Below, piece after piece: positions 16,476-26,396 of a DNA stretch of 64,000 nucleotides. This stretch comes from Roseovarius litoreus (GTDB lineage: Bacteria > Pseudomonadota > Alphaproteobacteria > Rhodobacterales > Rhodobacteraceae). Numbering within the stretch: position 1 is the first letter of the stretch; every line of letters starts with the position of its first letter. Under the pieces are notes generated by a model. That model was not told where the DNA came from. It saw only the letters and a list, made by a program, of their open reading frames with translations, and did not search any database. Both the position numbers and the translations under genes were made by a program. Location: assembly GCF_900142765.1 (NCBI RefSeq), contig NZ_FRCB01000001.1:558001-622000 (forward strand). Direction: 5' to 3'.

Positions 16476-16859
16476 TCAGATGATAAGCAGCGTGATGACG
16501 GTCAGGATGACCGAACCGCCGATGCAGGCCCAGCCCAGCTTCTCGGAGGTTTCGATCTCAAGACCCTTGCCCGCGTCGTAGTAAAGGTGACGCAGCCCGG
16601 CCAGGTAGTGATACCAGATAGCCCATAGCGACAGCGTCAGCACCAGATCGCCGAACCACGAGGTCACGACCGCATCGGCGATCGCGAAATAGTCCGGTCC
16701 CGTCGCCGCCGCCAGCAACCACCACACGATCAGCAGCACGCCGACGATCAGGGCATTGCCCGTGATCCGCGTCAGGATCGAGGAGATCGAGGTCATCTGC
16801 GGGCGATAGACTTGAAGATGCGGCGAAAGGGGGCGCTCGCCCCTGTTCACGTCGGCCAT
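16476..16859 (-). CDS. sdhC: Succinate dehydrogenase cytochrome b556 subunit
   Basis: 127-residue SdhC, first gene of the complex II operon. The family motif RPLSPHLQVYRPQMTSISS lies at the N-terminus, followed by three transmembrane segments; HYLAGLRHLYYDAG contains the heme-ligand His and the characteristic His-Leu-X2-Asp element. I chose the ATG at 16857-16859, which gives the family N-terminus MADVNRGERPLSP; an in-frame ATG at 16907 adds 16 unrelated residues. The 295-bp upstream region carries three GTGATCAC palindromes that probably control the operon. Confidence 0.95.
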   Translation of the reverse strand: MADVNRGERPLSPHLQVYRPQMTSISSILTRITGNALIVGVLLIVWWLLAAATGPDYFAIADAVVTSWFGDLVLTLSLWAIWYHYLAGLRHLYYDAGKGLEIETSEKLGWACIGGSVILTVITLLII

Positions 16860-17005
16860 GGTCAGTCCCTTCGTTGTCGTCTCCGACGCGTGCCTCCCAT
16901 CTGGCAATCCGCGTCCGTTCCGAGGAATCTTTTAGCGCCCCAGACGGTTTTGCACAGCCCCAATTCCCGGATTCTCCCCGCAATTCATGACAGAATCTTG
17001 TATTT

Positions 17006-17033
17006 GTGATCACGTAAATTACCGCGTGATCAC
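17006..17033 (-). promoter_or_regulatory. Paired GTGATCAC operator upstream of sdhC
   Basis: Two perfect 8-bp palindromes GTGATCAC at 17006-17013 and 17026-17033, start-to-start 20 bp (about two helical turns), with TTT outside the left copy and AAAA outside the right. The pair ends about 146 bp before the sdhC ATG. The same arrangement occurs before sucC (26259-26287), pointing to one regulator for both operons. The regulator is not identified. Confidence 0.65.
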
Positions 17034-17136
17034 AAAATTGCGGGTTCTAAACACCTTTTGCGCTTGAAACATCTCGAAGGATGACGCGCTGAGTCTCTTC
17101 CGTCAGCCGCATCGCAAAGCGCAAGCACCGCCTTTC

Positions 17137-17144
17137 GTGATCAC
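17137..17144 (-). promoter_or_regulatory. Third GTGATCAC palindrome upstream of sdhC
   Basis: A single copy, flanked by AAA on one side as in the paired sites, lying 10 bp before the 3' end of the RND gene and about 278 bp before the sdhC start. It may be an auxiliary operator for looping, or a chance match. Confidence 0.4.
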
Positions 17145-17154
17145 AAATCCGCCG

Positions 17155-20100
17155 TCATGTCTTGAACACCCTGTAGATCGCCGGAATGACCAGCACTGTC
17201 AGCAAGGTGGACGAGATCAGCCCAAAGAACAACGACAGCGCCAGCCCCTGGAATATCGGATCGGCAAGGATCACCGCCGCCCCGATCATCGCGGCCAGCG
17301 CCGTCAGCAGAATCGGCCTGAACCGGATCGCGCCTGCGTCGATCAGTATCTCCAGATCGCTCTTGCCCGCAGGATCGGTATGCCGGATGAAATCCACCAA
17401 CAGGATCGAATTGCGCACGATGATCCCCGCCAGCGCGATGAACCCGATCATCGACGGCGCCGAAAACGGCGCCTCCCACAACCAATGGCCCAGCATGATC
17501 CCGATAAAGGTCAACGGCACGGGCGTCAGGATCACCAGCGGCACCCGAAACGATCCGAACTGCGCCACCACAAGGATATATATCCCCAGCAACGCCACCC
17601 CGAACGCCGCGCCCATATCGCGGAACGTCACCCAGGTGACCTCCCATTCCCCGTCCCACAGCAGCGTGACTTGGCTTTCATCGCTCGGCTGGCCATTCAG
17701 CGCGATCTGCGGCTTGTACCCATCGGGCCAGTCCATCGCGTCGATCTGCTCGGCCACCGCCAGCATCCCGTAAAGCGGCGCCTCGAAATCCCCGGCCAGC
17801 TCCGCCGTGACCATTTCAAGATCGCGCCCGTTGCGCCGGAAGATCGGGAACGATGCCAACTCTTCGCGCAGCTGCACGACATCGCCCAACTCCACCACGC
17901 CCCGCGCCCCCGGCAGCACATTTGCCGGGATCGGCGTCGACAGGAACCGCTGATCCAGCACGCGGTCAGCCTTGGCCTGCGCCACGGTGATCGGGATCGG
18001 ATCACGCCCCTCGCCGCGATGCGAATAGCCGACGACCGTCTGCCCGTTCAGGATGCTCAGCGTGTCGAACACATCAGGTTCCTGCACGCCGAAAAACTCC
18101 AGGTCATCGGCCGAAATCGTCGCCCGCAACCGGCGCGCCTGTTCCCCGAAACTGTCATCCACATCGACGATGAACGGCACCTCTTCGAAGGCTTGGCGCA
18201 ACTTGCGCGCCACCTCGCGCCGGGTCTCTGCATCCGGGCCATAGACCTCGGCCAAGAGCGTGGCCAGAACCGGCGGGCCGGGCGGCGGCTCGACCGTCTT
18301 GAGCACGGCACCCTCGGGCAGATCGAGCGCCCCAAGCCTGTCGCGCAGGTCCAGCGCGATCTCATGGCTGGTTCGATCGCGCACGTCCTTGGACGCCAGC
18401 TTGATCTGCACATCGCCCTGTTCGGGCATCTCGCGCAGGTAATAATGCCGGACAAGCCCGTTGAAGTTGAATGGCGACGCGGTGCCGGCATGGGTCTGCG
18501 CCTCGATCACCTCGGGCAGGTCCATCGCCACCCGTGCCACCTGCTGCACCACGGCATCCGTCGCCTCGACAGATGATCCCTCGGGCAGGTCCACCACCAC
18601 CGACAATTCCGATTTGTTGTCGAAGGGCAGCAGCTTCACGGTCACATCCTGTGTGTAAAGCAGGCCGAGCGATCCGAAAGACACCACCACCGTCGTCAAC
18701 AGGAACAGCCAGCTGCGCGCCTTGGTCGCCAGGATCGGCTCCGCCACACGACGGTAAAGACGCCCCAAGGCGCCCTCGCCCTCCTGATGATGGGGGCCGC
18801 CATCCTTGCCCGCGACCTTCACCATGAGCCACGGCGTCACCATCACGGCCACAAAGAACGAAAAGATCATCGCCGCCGACGCATTGGCCGGGATCGGGCT
18901 CATATAAGGCCCCATCAATCCCGACACGAACAACATCGGCAACAGCGCCGCCACCACCGTCAGCGTCGCCACCACCGTGGGGTTGCCCACCTCTGCCACC
19001 GCCTCGATCGCGGCGCTTACCTTGGACTTGGCCCGGTCCAACTGCCAGTGCCGCGCGATATTCTCGATCACGACAATCGCATCATCCACAAGGATACCGA
19101 TGGAAAAGATCAGCGCAAAAAGCGACACGCGGTTGAGCGTATAGCCCATGATCCACGCCGCGAACAATGTCAGCAGGATCGTCATCGGGATCACAACCGC
19201 CACCACGATTCCCTCGCGCCAGCCGATCGACAGCCAGACCAGCGCGATGATCGACACGGTCGCCAGACCCAGATGGAACAGCAGCTCGTTGGCCTTCTCA
19301 TTGGCGGTTTCGCCGTAATCGCGGGTCACCGACAGCGCGACCGTTTCGGGAATCAGATCGCCCTCAAGCGCGTGGACCCGGTGCAGGATTTCTTCGGCGA
19401 CCACCACCGCATTGGCCCCGGCCCGCTTGGCCAGCGCCAGCGTGACCGCCGGCGCGCGGTGCAGATCACCGTCACCGGTGCGGCTCACCTGCGCCACGGT
19501 GTGCTCGGACATATCCGGCACAAAATCAATATCGGCCACGTCCCCGACATAGACGGGGCGCCCGTCGCGGGTGGTGAGCAACAGTTTGGCGACGGCCGCC
19601 GGATCACTCAGCGTCTCGCCCGCGATCAGGTCGATCTGCTGGCCGCCATCGCGCACCAGCCCGGTGCTGAAGGCCCGGTTCGCCGCCCCGACCTTGCCCG
19701 CCAGCTGTTGCAGCGTGACCCCGTAAAGCGCCAGCTTTTCGGGGTCAGGCGCCACTCGGATCGCCTCCTGCGCCTCACCGGTCAAATAGGTCAGGCCGAC
19801 ATTCTCGATCTTGGTCAACTCGCCGCGCAGCGCCCGCGCGATCCGGCTCAGGTCATACGAACTCACCTCCTGCCCCGGCTTGCCCGACAAGGTCAGCGTG
19901 ACAATCGCCACATCGTTGATCCCGCGCCCCACGATCAGCGGCTCGGGGATGCCGACGGGGATACGGTCCATGTTGGCGCGCACCTTTTCATGCACCCTCA
20001 GAATCGCCGCATCCGCCGAGGTGCCGACCTCGAACCGCGCCGTCACCATCGCGCCATCGTCGCGCGTCTGCGAATAGACATGCTCCACATCGTCGATCGC

Positions 20101-20355
20101 CTTGACGATGTTTTCCATCGGCTCGGTCACAAGCTGCACGGCGTCTTCCGCCTTCAGCCCCGAGGCGCGGATATGGATATCCACCAGCGGCACGGAAATC
20201 TGCGGCTCTTCCTCGCGCGGCAGACTGACCAGCGCGATCAGCCCCATCGCCAGCGCCGCAAGGATGATCAGCGGCGTCAACGGCGAGGTGATGAACCCGC
20301 GCGTCAGCCATCCAGCCAGACCAAGCGGCCGGTCGAAACCTTCCTGATCACTCAT
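17155..20355 (-). CDS. Efflux RND transporter permease subunit
   Basis: 1066-residue RND-family inner-membrane pump of the AcrB/HAE1 class with duplicated halves, each one N-terminal transmembrane helix, a large periplasmic porter domain and five more helices. The proton-relay motif GILVDDAIVVIENIARH lies in helix 4, and a helix-6-like segment SGLMGPYMSPIPANASAA follows. Length is normal. It overlaps the upstream adaptor gene by 8 bp, so the two form an operon; no outer-membrane TolC-type gene follows. The substrate cannot be predicted. The 3' end lies next to the sdh promoter region and may be read into it, since no terminator is evident. Confidence 0.93.
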   Translation of the reverse strand: MSDQEGFDRPLGLAGWLTRGFITSPLTPLIILAALAMGLIALVSLPREEEPQISVPLVDIHIRASGLKAEDAVQLVTEPMENIVKAIDDVEHVYSQTRDDGAMVTARFEVGTSADAAILRVHEKVRANMDRIPVGIPEPLIVGRGINDVAIVTLTLSGKPGQEVSSYDLSRIARALRGELTKIENVGLTYLTGEAQEAIRVAPDPEKLALYGVTLQQLAGKVGAANRAFSTGLVRDGGQQIDLIAGETLSDPAAVAKLLLTTRDGRPVYVGDVADIDFVPDMSEHTVAQVSRTGDGDLHRAPAVTLALAKRAGANAVVVAEEILHRVHALEGDLIPETVALSVTRDYGETANEKANELLFHLGLATVSIIALVWLSIGWREGIVVAVVIPMTILLTLFAAWIMGYTLNRVSLFALIFSIGILVDDAIVVIENIARHWQLDRAKSKVSAAIEAVAEVGNPTVVATLTVVAALLPMLFVSGLMGPYMSPIPANASAAMIFSFFVAVMVTPWLMVKVAGKDGGPHHQEGEGALGRLYRRVAEPILATKARSWLFLLTTVVVSFGSLGLLYTQDVTVKLLPFDNKSELSVVVDLPEGSSVEATDAVVQQVARVAMDLPEVIEAQTHAGTASPFNFNGLVRHYYLREMPEQGDVQIKLASKDVRDRTSHEIALDLRDRLGALDLPEGAVLKTVEPPPGPPVLATLLAEVYGPDAETRREVARKLRQAFEEVPFIVDVDDSFGEQARRLRATISADDLEFFGVQEPDVFDTLSILNGQTVVGYSHRGEGRDPIPITVAQAKADRVLDQRFLSTPIPANVLPGARGVVELGDVVQLREELASFPIFRRNGRDLEMVTAELAGDFEAPLYGMLAVAEQIDAMDWPDGYKPQIALNGQPSDESQVTLLWDGEWEVTWVTFRDMGAAFGVALLGIYILVVAQFGSFRVPLVILTPVPLTFIGIMLGHWLWEAPFSAPSMIGFIALAGIIVRNSILLVDFIRHTDPAGKSDLEILIDAGAIRFRPILLTALAAMIGAAVILADPIFQGLALSLFFGLISSTLLTVLVIPAIYRVFKT

Positions 20356-21331
20356 GATCGGTCACCACGACATCCCCCGGCAAAAGCCCGGTCAGGATCT
20401 CCACCATCGCCGCAGTCTCTTGCTCATGACGCGGACCGATCACGACACTGCGCAGCACCGGCCCATCCTCTGTGGCGACGCGTACGAAATCCAGCCCCGA
20501 CCGGGTGATGACAGCAGCTTCCGGCACAAGCAGCGCCTCGCGCTGCGCCAGGGGCAGGCGCACCAGCACCCTCGCATCGACATAGCGTTCACTCAATCCC
20601 GGCACCTCGACATCCGCGATCACCCTGCCATTCTCGATCTGCGGATAGATCTTGGCCAGCCGCCCGGTGCGCGGTCCGTCCGGACCTTCGGTGAAAATCT
20701 CGTCGCCCTCGACCAGATTTCCGGCATGGCGCTCCGGCACCGCCAGACGCAGGAACACACCGCCCCCGCCGATCGTCGCCACGGTTTCGCCCGGCGTGAC
20801 AACCGCGCCAACGGTGACCGGCACATCCAGAACGACACCGCCGACCGGCGCAAAGACCGAGCCCTCCGCCACCTGCTGCTCGACCACGCGGCGCTCGGCC
20901 TCGGCGGCGGCGATCTCGTTGCTGATGACGCTGACCTGCGTGCGCAGACTGTCCAGCCGCTGCACGGTAGTCACGCCGCGCTCCAGCAATTCCTCGCCGC
21001 GCGTCAGTTCGGTCTGCGCGTTCTCCAGCCGCGATTGCGCCGCCTGCATCTGCGCATCGATGGCGCGCAGACGGAACTCCAGCTTTTCATCGACGATCCG
21101 GCCAAGCCGGTCTCCGCCGGCGACCCGGTCGCCCTCGGCCACGTCCAATTCGGTCAGGGTCCCGCCCAGCCTCGCGCGTGCAGGCACCCGGTCGCGGGTT
21201 TCGATCCGGCCATAGACAGCCTTCCAGTCGGTCACTTGTACTGGAGAAAGCGTGATCTGGTCGGCGGCAACAGGCGTCGCCGCTCCAAGAACGGCAACGA
21301 GGATCGGCACGAAAGGCCAGGTCTTGAACAT
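20348..21331 (-). CDS. Efflux RND transporter periplasmic adaptor subunit
   Basis: 327-residue membrane-fusion protein with a cleavable-looking signal (MFKTWPFVPILVAVLGAATPVAA). Next come the first half-lipoyl segment (GGTLTELDVAEGDRVAGGD), a coiled-coil hairpin rich in Gln/Glu/Arg (about residues 90-150), the second half-lipoyl part (VFAPVGGVVLDVPVTVGAVV) and a beta-barrel domain. I use the ATG at 21329-21331 with GGAG 8 nt upstream; an upstream in-frame ATG at 21424 would put unrelated residues before the signal. It is the first gene of the two-gene pump operon, and an AT-rich inverted repeat upstream may hold its promoter. Confidence 0.9.
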   Translation of the reverse strand: MFKTWPFVPILVAVLGAATPVAADQITLSPVQVTDWKAVYGRIETRDRVPARARLGGTLTELDVAEGDRVAGGDRLGRIVDEKLEFRLRAIDAQMQAAQSRLENAQTELTRGEELLERGVTTVQRLDSLRTQVSVISNEIAAAEAERRVVEQQVAEGSVFAPVGGVVLDVPVTVGAVVTPGETVATIGGGGVFLRLAVPERHAGNLVEGDEIFTEGPDGPRTGRLAKIYPQIENGRVIADVEVPGLSERYVDARVLVRLPLAQREALLVPEAAVITRSGLDFVRVATEDGPVLRSVVIGPRHEQETAAMVEILTGLLPGDVVVTDHE

Positions 21332-21374
21332 GAGACAGCTCCGACGGCGAAATGCATTGCGGCAACATAGGCAC

Positions 21375-21398
21375 TCATATTCTAAAAACAATATATGA
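21375..21398 (-). promoter_or_regulatory. AT-rich inverted repeat upstream of the RND operon
   Basis: Arms TCATAT (21375-21380) and ATATGA (21393-21398) flank a 12-bp AT-rich core in otherwise GC-rich DNA, 44 bp before the adaptor start. It could be the promoter with a repressor operator, as is common for efflux pumps. No regulator gene is adjacent. Confidence 0.4.
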
Positions 21399-21449
21399 AT
21401 GGCGCGCGCAATGACCTGCATCAAATGCGTCGGATCGGACAGCCCCGGC

Positions 21450-22481
21450 TTACATCGGGATCAACGCCCAGTAATCCAGATCCAACAGCACATGCGGCAG
21501 GTATTTGCCATCCTCGCCCCTAAGCGTGAACGGCTCCCCGCCCTTGGTGGCCACCAGCCGCAGCCGCAGCGCCCCAACCCCCGGCGCCGGGGTTTCGGCA
21601 CGCTCCAGCACTTCGGTCCAAGCCCTGATCGTGTCGCCACTATAGCACGGGTTGGCATGGGCGCCCGCATTCAGACCGACGATCATCTGCGCATTCGCCA
21701 GACCGTTGAAACTCAGCGCACGCGCCATCGAGATCACGTGCCCCCCATAGATCAGCCGCCGCCCATCCTCGCGCAGCGTCGCATCGAAATGCACCTTGGC
21801 GGTGTTCTGCCACAGGCGGGTGGCCATCATGTGCTCGGCCTCTTCGACGGTGACACCATCCACATGGTCGATCACCTCGCCGGGCTGATAATCGCCCCAG
21901 CGATGCGTCTCTCCGGCCAGGGCGAAATCGTAGCCGCTGAAATCCAGCCCCTCGGGCACCACCAGATCGGCCGCCGCAAGCGCCGGTTTCAGATCGGGGA
22001 TCACCGGGTCAGGGGCCGCCACTGCGGCATCGCGCTTTCGCACCATGACCCAACGCACATACTCCATCACGGTCTCGCCATGCTGGTTCTCGCCGCGTGT
22101 GCGCACCCAGACGACACCGGATTTCCCGTTCGAATTCTGCTTGAGACCGATCACCTCGCTGGTCGAACGCAGCGTATCCCCCGGCCAGACCGGCCTGAGC
22201 CAGCGCCCCTCGGCATAGCCCAGATTGGCCAGAGCATTCAGCGACACATCCGGCACCGTCTTGCCGAACACCACGTGAAACGCCGCCAGATCGTCGATCG
22301 GGCTGGCCTTCAGACCGCACGCCCGAGCAAATTCATCCGAGGAATACAGCGCGTGACGTGCCGGATAAAGCGCATGATACAGCGCCCTTTCCCCACCCGA
22401 CACGGTGCGCGGCACGGCGTGCGTGATCACGTCTCCGACGCTGTAATCTTCGAAAAAACGGCCCGGATTGGTCTTGGCCAT
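21450..22481 (-). CDS. mch: Mesaconyl-CoA hydratase (MaoC-family, ethylmalonyl-CoA pathway)
   Basis: 343-residue double-hotdog MaoC-type dehydratase, the length of the R. sphaeroides mesaconyl-C1-CoA hydratase, which converts mesaconyl-CoA to beta-methylmalyl-CoA. It begins MAKTNPGRFFEDYSVGDVI with a MaoC-like start and has YSSDEFARACGLKASPIDD (active-site Asp/His region) and the second-half segment YGGHVISMARALSFNGLANA. The frame extends further upstream, but the ATG at 22479-22481 with GGGAG in front gives the family start. It is in a unit with DUF1737, NnrU and a malyl-CoA lyase-type gene, which supports the pathway assignment. A GTGATCAC site lies inside the 5' end of the gene (22424-22431). 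Confidence 0.88.
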   Translation of the reverse strand: MAKTNPGRFFEDYSVGDVITHAVPRTVSGGERALYHALYPARHALYSSDEFARACGLKASPIDDLAAFHVVFGKTVPDVSLNALANLGYAEGRWLRPVWPGDTLRSTSEVIGLKQNSNGKSGVVWVRTRGENQHGETVMEYVRWVMVRKRDAAVAAPDPVIPDLKPALAAADLVVPEGLDFSGYDFALAGETHRWGDYQPGEVIDHVDGVTVEEAEHMMATRLWQNTAKVHFDATLREDGRRLIYGGHVISMARALSFNGLANAQMIVGLNAGAHANPCYSGDTIRAWTEVLERAETPAPGVGALRLRLVATKGGEPFTLRGEDGKYLPHVLLDLDYWALIPM

Positions 22482-22483
22482 GC

Positions 22484-22687
22484 TTACTGCTCTCCCAGTT
22501 TCAGGTCGGGGGAATAGCTGCCCTCGACCTCCTTCACCACGGCCTGACCGCAGCGCATAACGCCATTGGCATGATCGAACGCATAGGTCGGATCGCCATA
22601 AAGCTCCCAGCCCTTGTCCAGCGCAGCACTCACCTTGTGGCAAAACGCCGACGTGTCGTCAGCCGACAGAAAACGATAGAGTTTCAT
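22484..22687 (-). CDS. DUF1737 domain-containing protein
   Basis: 67-residue protein starting MKLYRFLSADDTSAFCHKVSAAL, with ALDKGWELYGDPTYAFD as the DUF1737 core. This small family of unknown function consists of an N-terminal strand-helix unit where LXXGWXLXGXP is the typical pattern. The gene lies 2 bp upstream of mch and 6 bp downstream of the NnrU gene, so it is an integral part of the ethylmalonyl-CoA pathway unit here. I recall the same association in other Rhodobacteraceae. Nothing suggests catalysis. Confidence 0.82.
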   Translation of the reverse strand: MKLYRFLSADDTSAFCHKVSAALDKGWELYGDPTYAFDHANGVMRCGQAVVKEVEGSYSPDLKLGEQ

Positions 22688-22693
22688 GCTGCC

Positions 22694-23239
22694 TCACCCC
22701 GGAAACGGCCAGACGCCCAACCAGTTGTGAATGCCGGTCATCACCCCGAACAGAACCAGCGTGATGACAACCAGCAGGATATCCTTGCTGGCCTTGCCCG
22801 GCTCGGGCCGAACCCATTCCTCTGTGCGGTTGATGACGATCACCTGCACCACAGCCCAGGCCAGCATCCCGCCAAACAGGATGACCGAGGCCAGATCGCC
22901 ATTGACCAGCAAATGCGCCACCGCCCAGATCTTGACCGCCACCAACTGCGGGTGCCGCATCTTGCCTCTCAGCCGTCCGCGTGTGGCACTCATCCCATAG
23001 ACGAAAACCGCGATCAGCATCAGAAGGTTGTTCAGATGCACGGTCCATGTCGGCGGATACCACAGGTTGATGAACTCCGCGCCGCGATAGCCGATGATCA
23101 TCAGCACCAGACCCGCAAGAATGATCACCGCCGCAACGCCCTTGCCGGCATTGCCCATCCCGGCGCGCATGTCCGGCGCCAGACGCTTGAAGAAATGGCC
23201 CGCCGTCCAAAGGACCAGACCCAGTATCAGATAAACCAT
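22694..23239 (-). CDS. NnrU family membrane protein
   Basis: 181-residue polytopic protein with about five transmembrane segments. NnrU-family signatures are VLWTAGHFFKRLAP at the start, KMRHPQLVAVKIWAVAHLLVNGDLAS, and RTEEWVRPEPG. The family was named from genes near nitric oxide reductase but also includes 15-cis-zeta-carotene isomerase-type heme proteins; no nitrogen-oxide genes are near here. The conserved His residues (GHFF, RHPQ, AHLL) could bind heme, which is inference from the family. It sits between the lyase gene and DUF1737 with 6-bp gaps. Confidence 0.85.
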   Translation of the reverse strand: MVYLILGLVLWTAGHFFKRLAPDMRAGMGNAGKGVAAVIILAGLVLMIIGYRGAEFINLWYPPTWTVHLNNLLMLIAVFVYGMSATRGRLRGKMRHPQLVAVKIWAVAHLLVNGDLASVILFGGMLAWAVVQVIVINRTEEWVRPEPGKASKDILLVVITLVLFGVMTGIHNWLGVWPFPG

Positions 23240-23245
23240 GCCGTA

Positions 23246-24109
23246 TTACTCCGCCGCCATTTCCATGATCGCTTGCGCCCGTGCCAGCATGCGTTGCGCC
23301 GCGACGACATGCAGATTTTCCACGATCTGCCCATCCACCACGGCCACACCCTGACCCGAAGCCTTGCTTTCTTCATAGGCCTTGATCTGGCGTTCGGCCA
23401 TCTCGATTTCCGATTGCGTCGGCGCAAAGGCGGTATTGGCGATCTCGACCTGCGCGGGATGGATCAGCGTCTTGCCATCAAAGCCCAGATCGCGCCCCTG
23501 CTCGCATTCCGCCTTCAGCCCTTCGCCATCGCGGAACCGGTTATACACCCCGTCGATCGCCACGACACCGCGCGCCGCCCGCGCCGCCATGATGATCCGC
23601 TGCAGCGCCGTCATCAGTGGCAGACGGTCCGCGCGATACCGACATCCCAGATCCTTGGTCAGATCGTTGGTACCGGCCACCAGCCCCGTGACCTGACGGT
23701 GCATCGCGATTTCCGGCGCGTTGAACACGCTGATCGGCGTCTCCATCATCACCCAGATCGGCATCGCGGGCGACAGCATATCGGCCAGATTGTCCACATC
23801 CGACGGCGTGTTGACCTTGGGCAACAGGATGGCGTCCGCCCCGGCATCGGCCAGCACCCGCACATCCTCCAGCCCCCATTCGGTGGTCAGCGCATTGATC
23901 CGCACGATCTTGGTGCGCTTGCCATAGCCATCTTCCTTCAGGGCTTTCGCCAGGGTCTGACGGGCCTCGGGCTTGGCTTCGGGGGCAACGGCATCCTCCA
24001 GATCGAAGATGATCGCGTCACAGGGCAGCTCGCGTGCCTTCTCAAGCGCCCGTTCCTTGGAACCGGGGATATATAGAACCGAGCGGTAGGGGCGCGTCGC
24101 CGTATCCAT
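23246..24109 (-). CDS. HpcH/HpaI-CitE family CoA ester lyase (malyl-CoA lyase or malyl-CoA thioesterase type)
   Basis: 287-residue TIM-barrel protein of the citrate lyase beta-chain family. Key segments are RSVLYIPGSKERALEKA, the metal-site motif IFDLEDAVAPEAK, KIVRINALTTEWG, ILLPKVNTPSD, MMETPISVFNAPEIA and AIDGVYNRF. The short form with DGVYNRFRD resembles R. sphaeroides Mcl2, the (3S)-malyl-CoA thioesterase, more than the ~318-residue Mcl1 lyase; sequence alone does not settle it. Either acts in the ethylmalonyl-CoA pathway, in keeping with mch in the same unit. I chose the ATG at 24107-24109 (GGAAGG upstream); in-frame ATGs at 24130 and 24160 lack one. Confidence 0.82.
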   Translation of the reverse strand: MDTATRPYRSVLYIPGSKERALEKARELPCDAIIFDLEDAVAPEAKPEARQTLAKALKEDGYGKRTKIVRINALTTEWGLEDVRVLADAGADAILLPKVNTPSDVDNLADMLSPAMPIWVMMETPISVFNAPEIAMHRQVTGLVAGTNDLTKDLGCRYRADRLPLMTALQRIIMAARAARGVVAIDGVYNRFRDGEGLKAECEQGRDLGFDGKTLIHPAQVEIANTAFAPTQSEIEMAERQIKAYEESKASGQGVAVVDGQIVENLHVVAAQRMLARAQAIMEMAAE

Positions 24110-24217
24110 CTGGGCTGCCTTCCGAGTCATTGCAGAAATAATCTTGCGCCGGAATGACATTTTTCGTCGGAAAAGTTCAAGGCCTTTGTCGCCGCACTGC
24201 AGAAAAATCCGCCATCC

Positions 24218-26096
<1,879 letters not shown>

Positions 26097-26118
26097 TCCG
26101 ATCATCGCCCAAGTGTCG

Positions 26119-26149
26119 GGGCCGGGTGCCATCAGGTGCCCGGCCCTTT
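26119..26149 (+). terminator. Terminator after mdh
   Basis: Stem GGGCCGGG (26119-26126) with CCCGGCCC (26139-26146), a 12-nt loop that can pair further, then TTTCC. The T-tract is short, so efficiency is uncertain. Confidence 0.7.
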
Positions 26150-26258
26150 CCGTTTCAGAACCGGCAAAATCATCTGCCCTCACAGGCCCGCGTGACAAGG
26201 TCGAAGCGGCTTGTCGCGCCCGTTAACCGAGTCGCGCGCAGCTTGCGCTTGAACTTTT

Positions 26259-26287
26259 GTGATCACACGATTTATTGCTGTGATCAC
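26259..26287 (+). promoter_or_regulatory. Paired GTGATCAC operator upstream of sucC
   Basis: Two perfect palindromes at 26259-26266 and 26280-26287, start-to-start 21 bp, with TTTT outside the left and AAAA outside the right copy. The layout matches that before sdhC (17006-17033). The pair ends 109 bp before the sucC ATG. Confidence 0.65.
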
Positions 26288-26331
26288 AAAACGCGAAAAA
26301 ACGCTCGAAAACCCAGCCTGCAAACAAAAAA
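26288..26331 (+). promoter_or_regulatory. Phased A-tracts between operator and sucC
   Basis: Runs of four to six A at 26288-26291, 26296-26301, 26308-26311 and 26326-26331 have centres about 9, 11 and 19 bp apart. In-phase A-tracts bend DNA; here they adjoin the paired operator. No definite -35/-10 pair is assigned. Confidence 0.4.
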
Positions 26332-26396
26332 CGGTTTAATTCACTATCAAGGCTATGGGTATATCCGTTCCGATAACAGCAATACGGGACAGTTTC

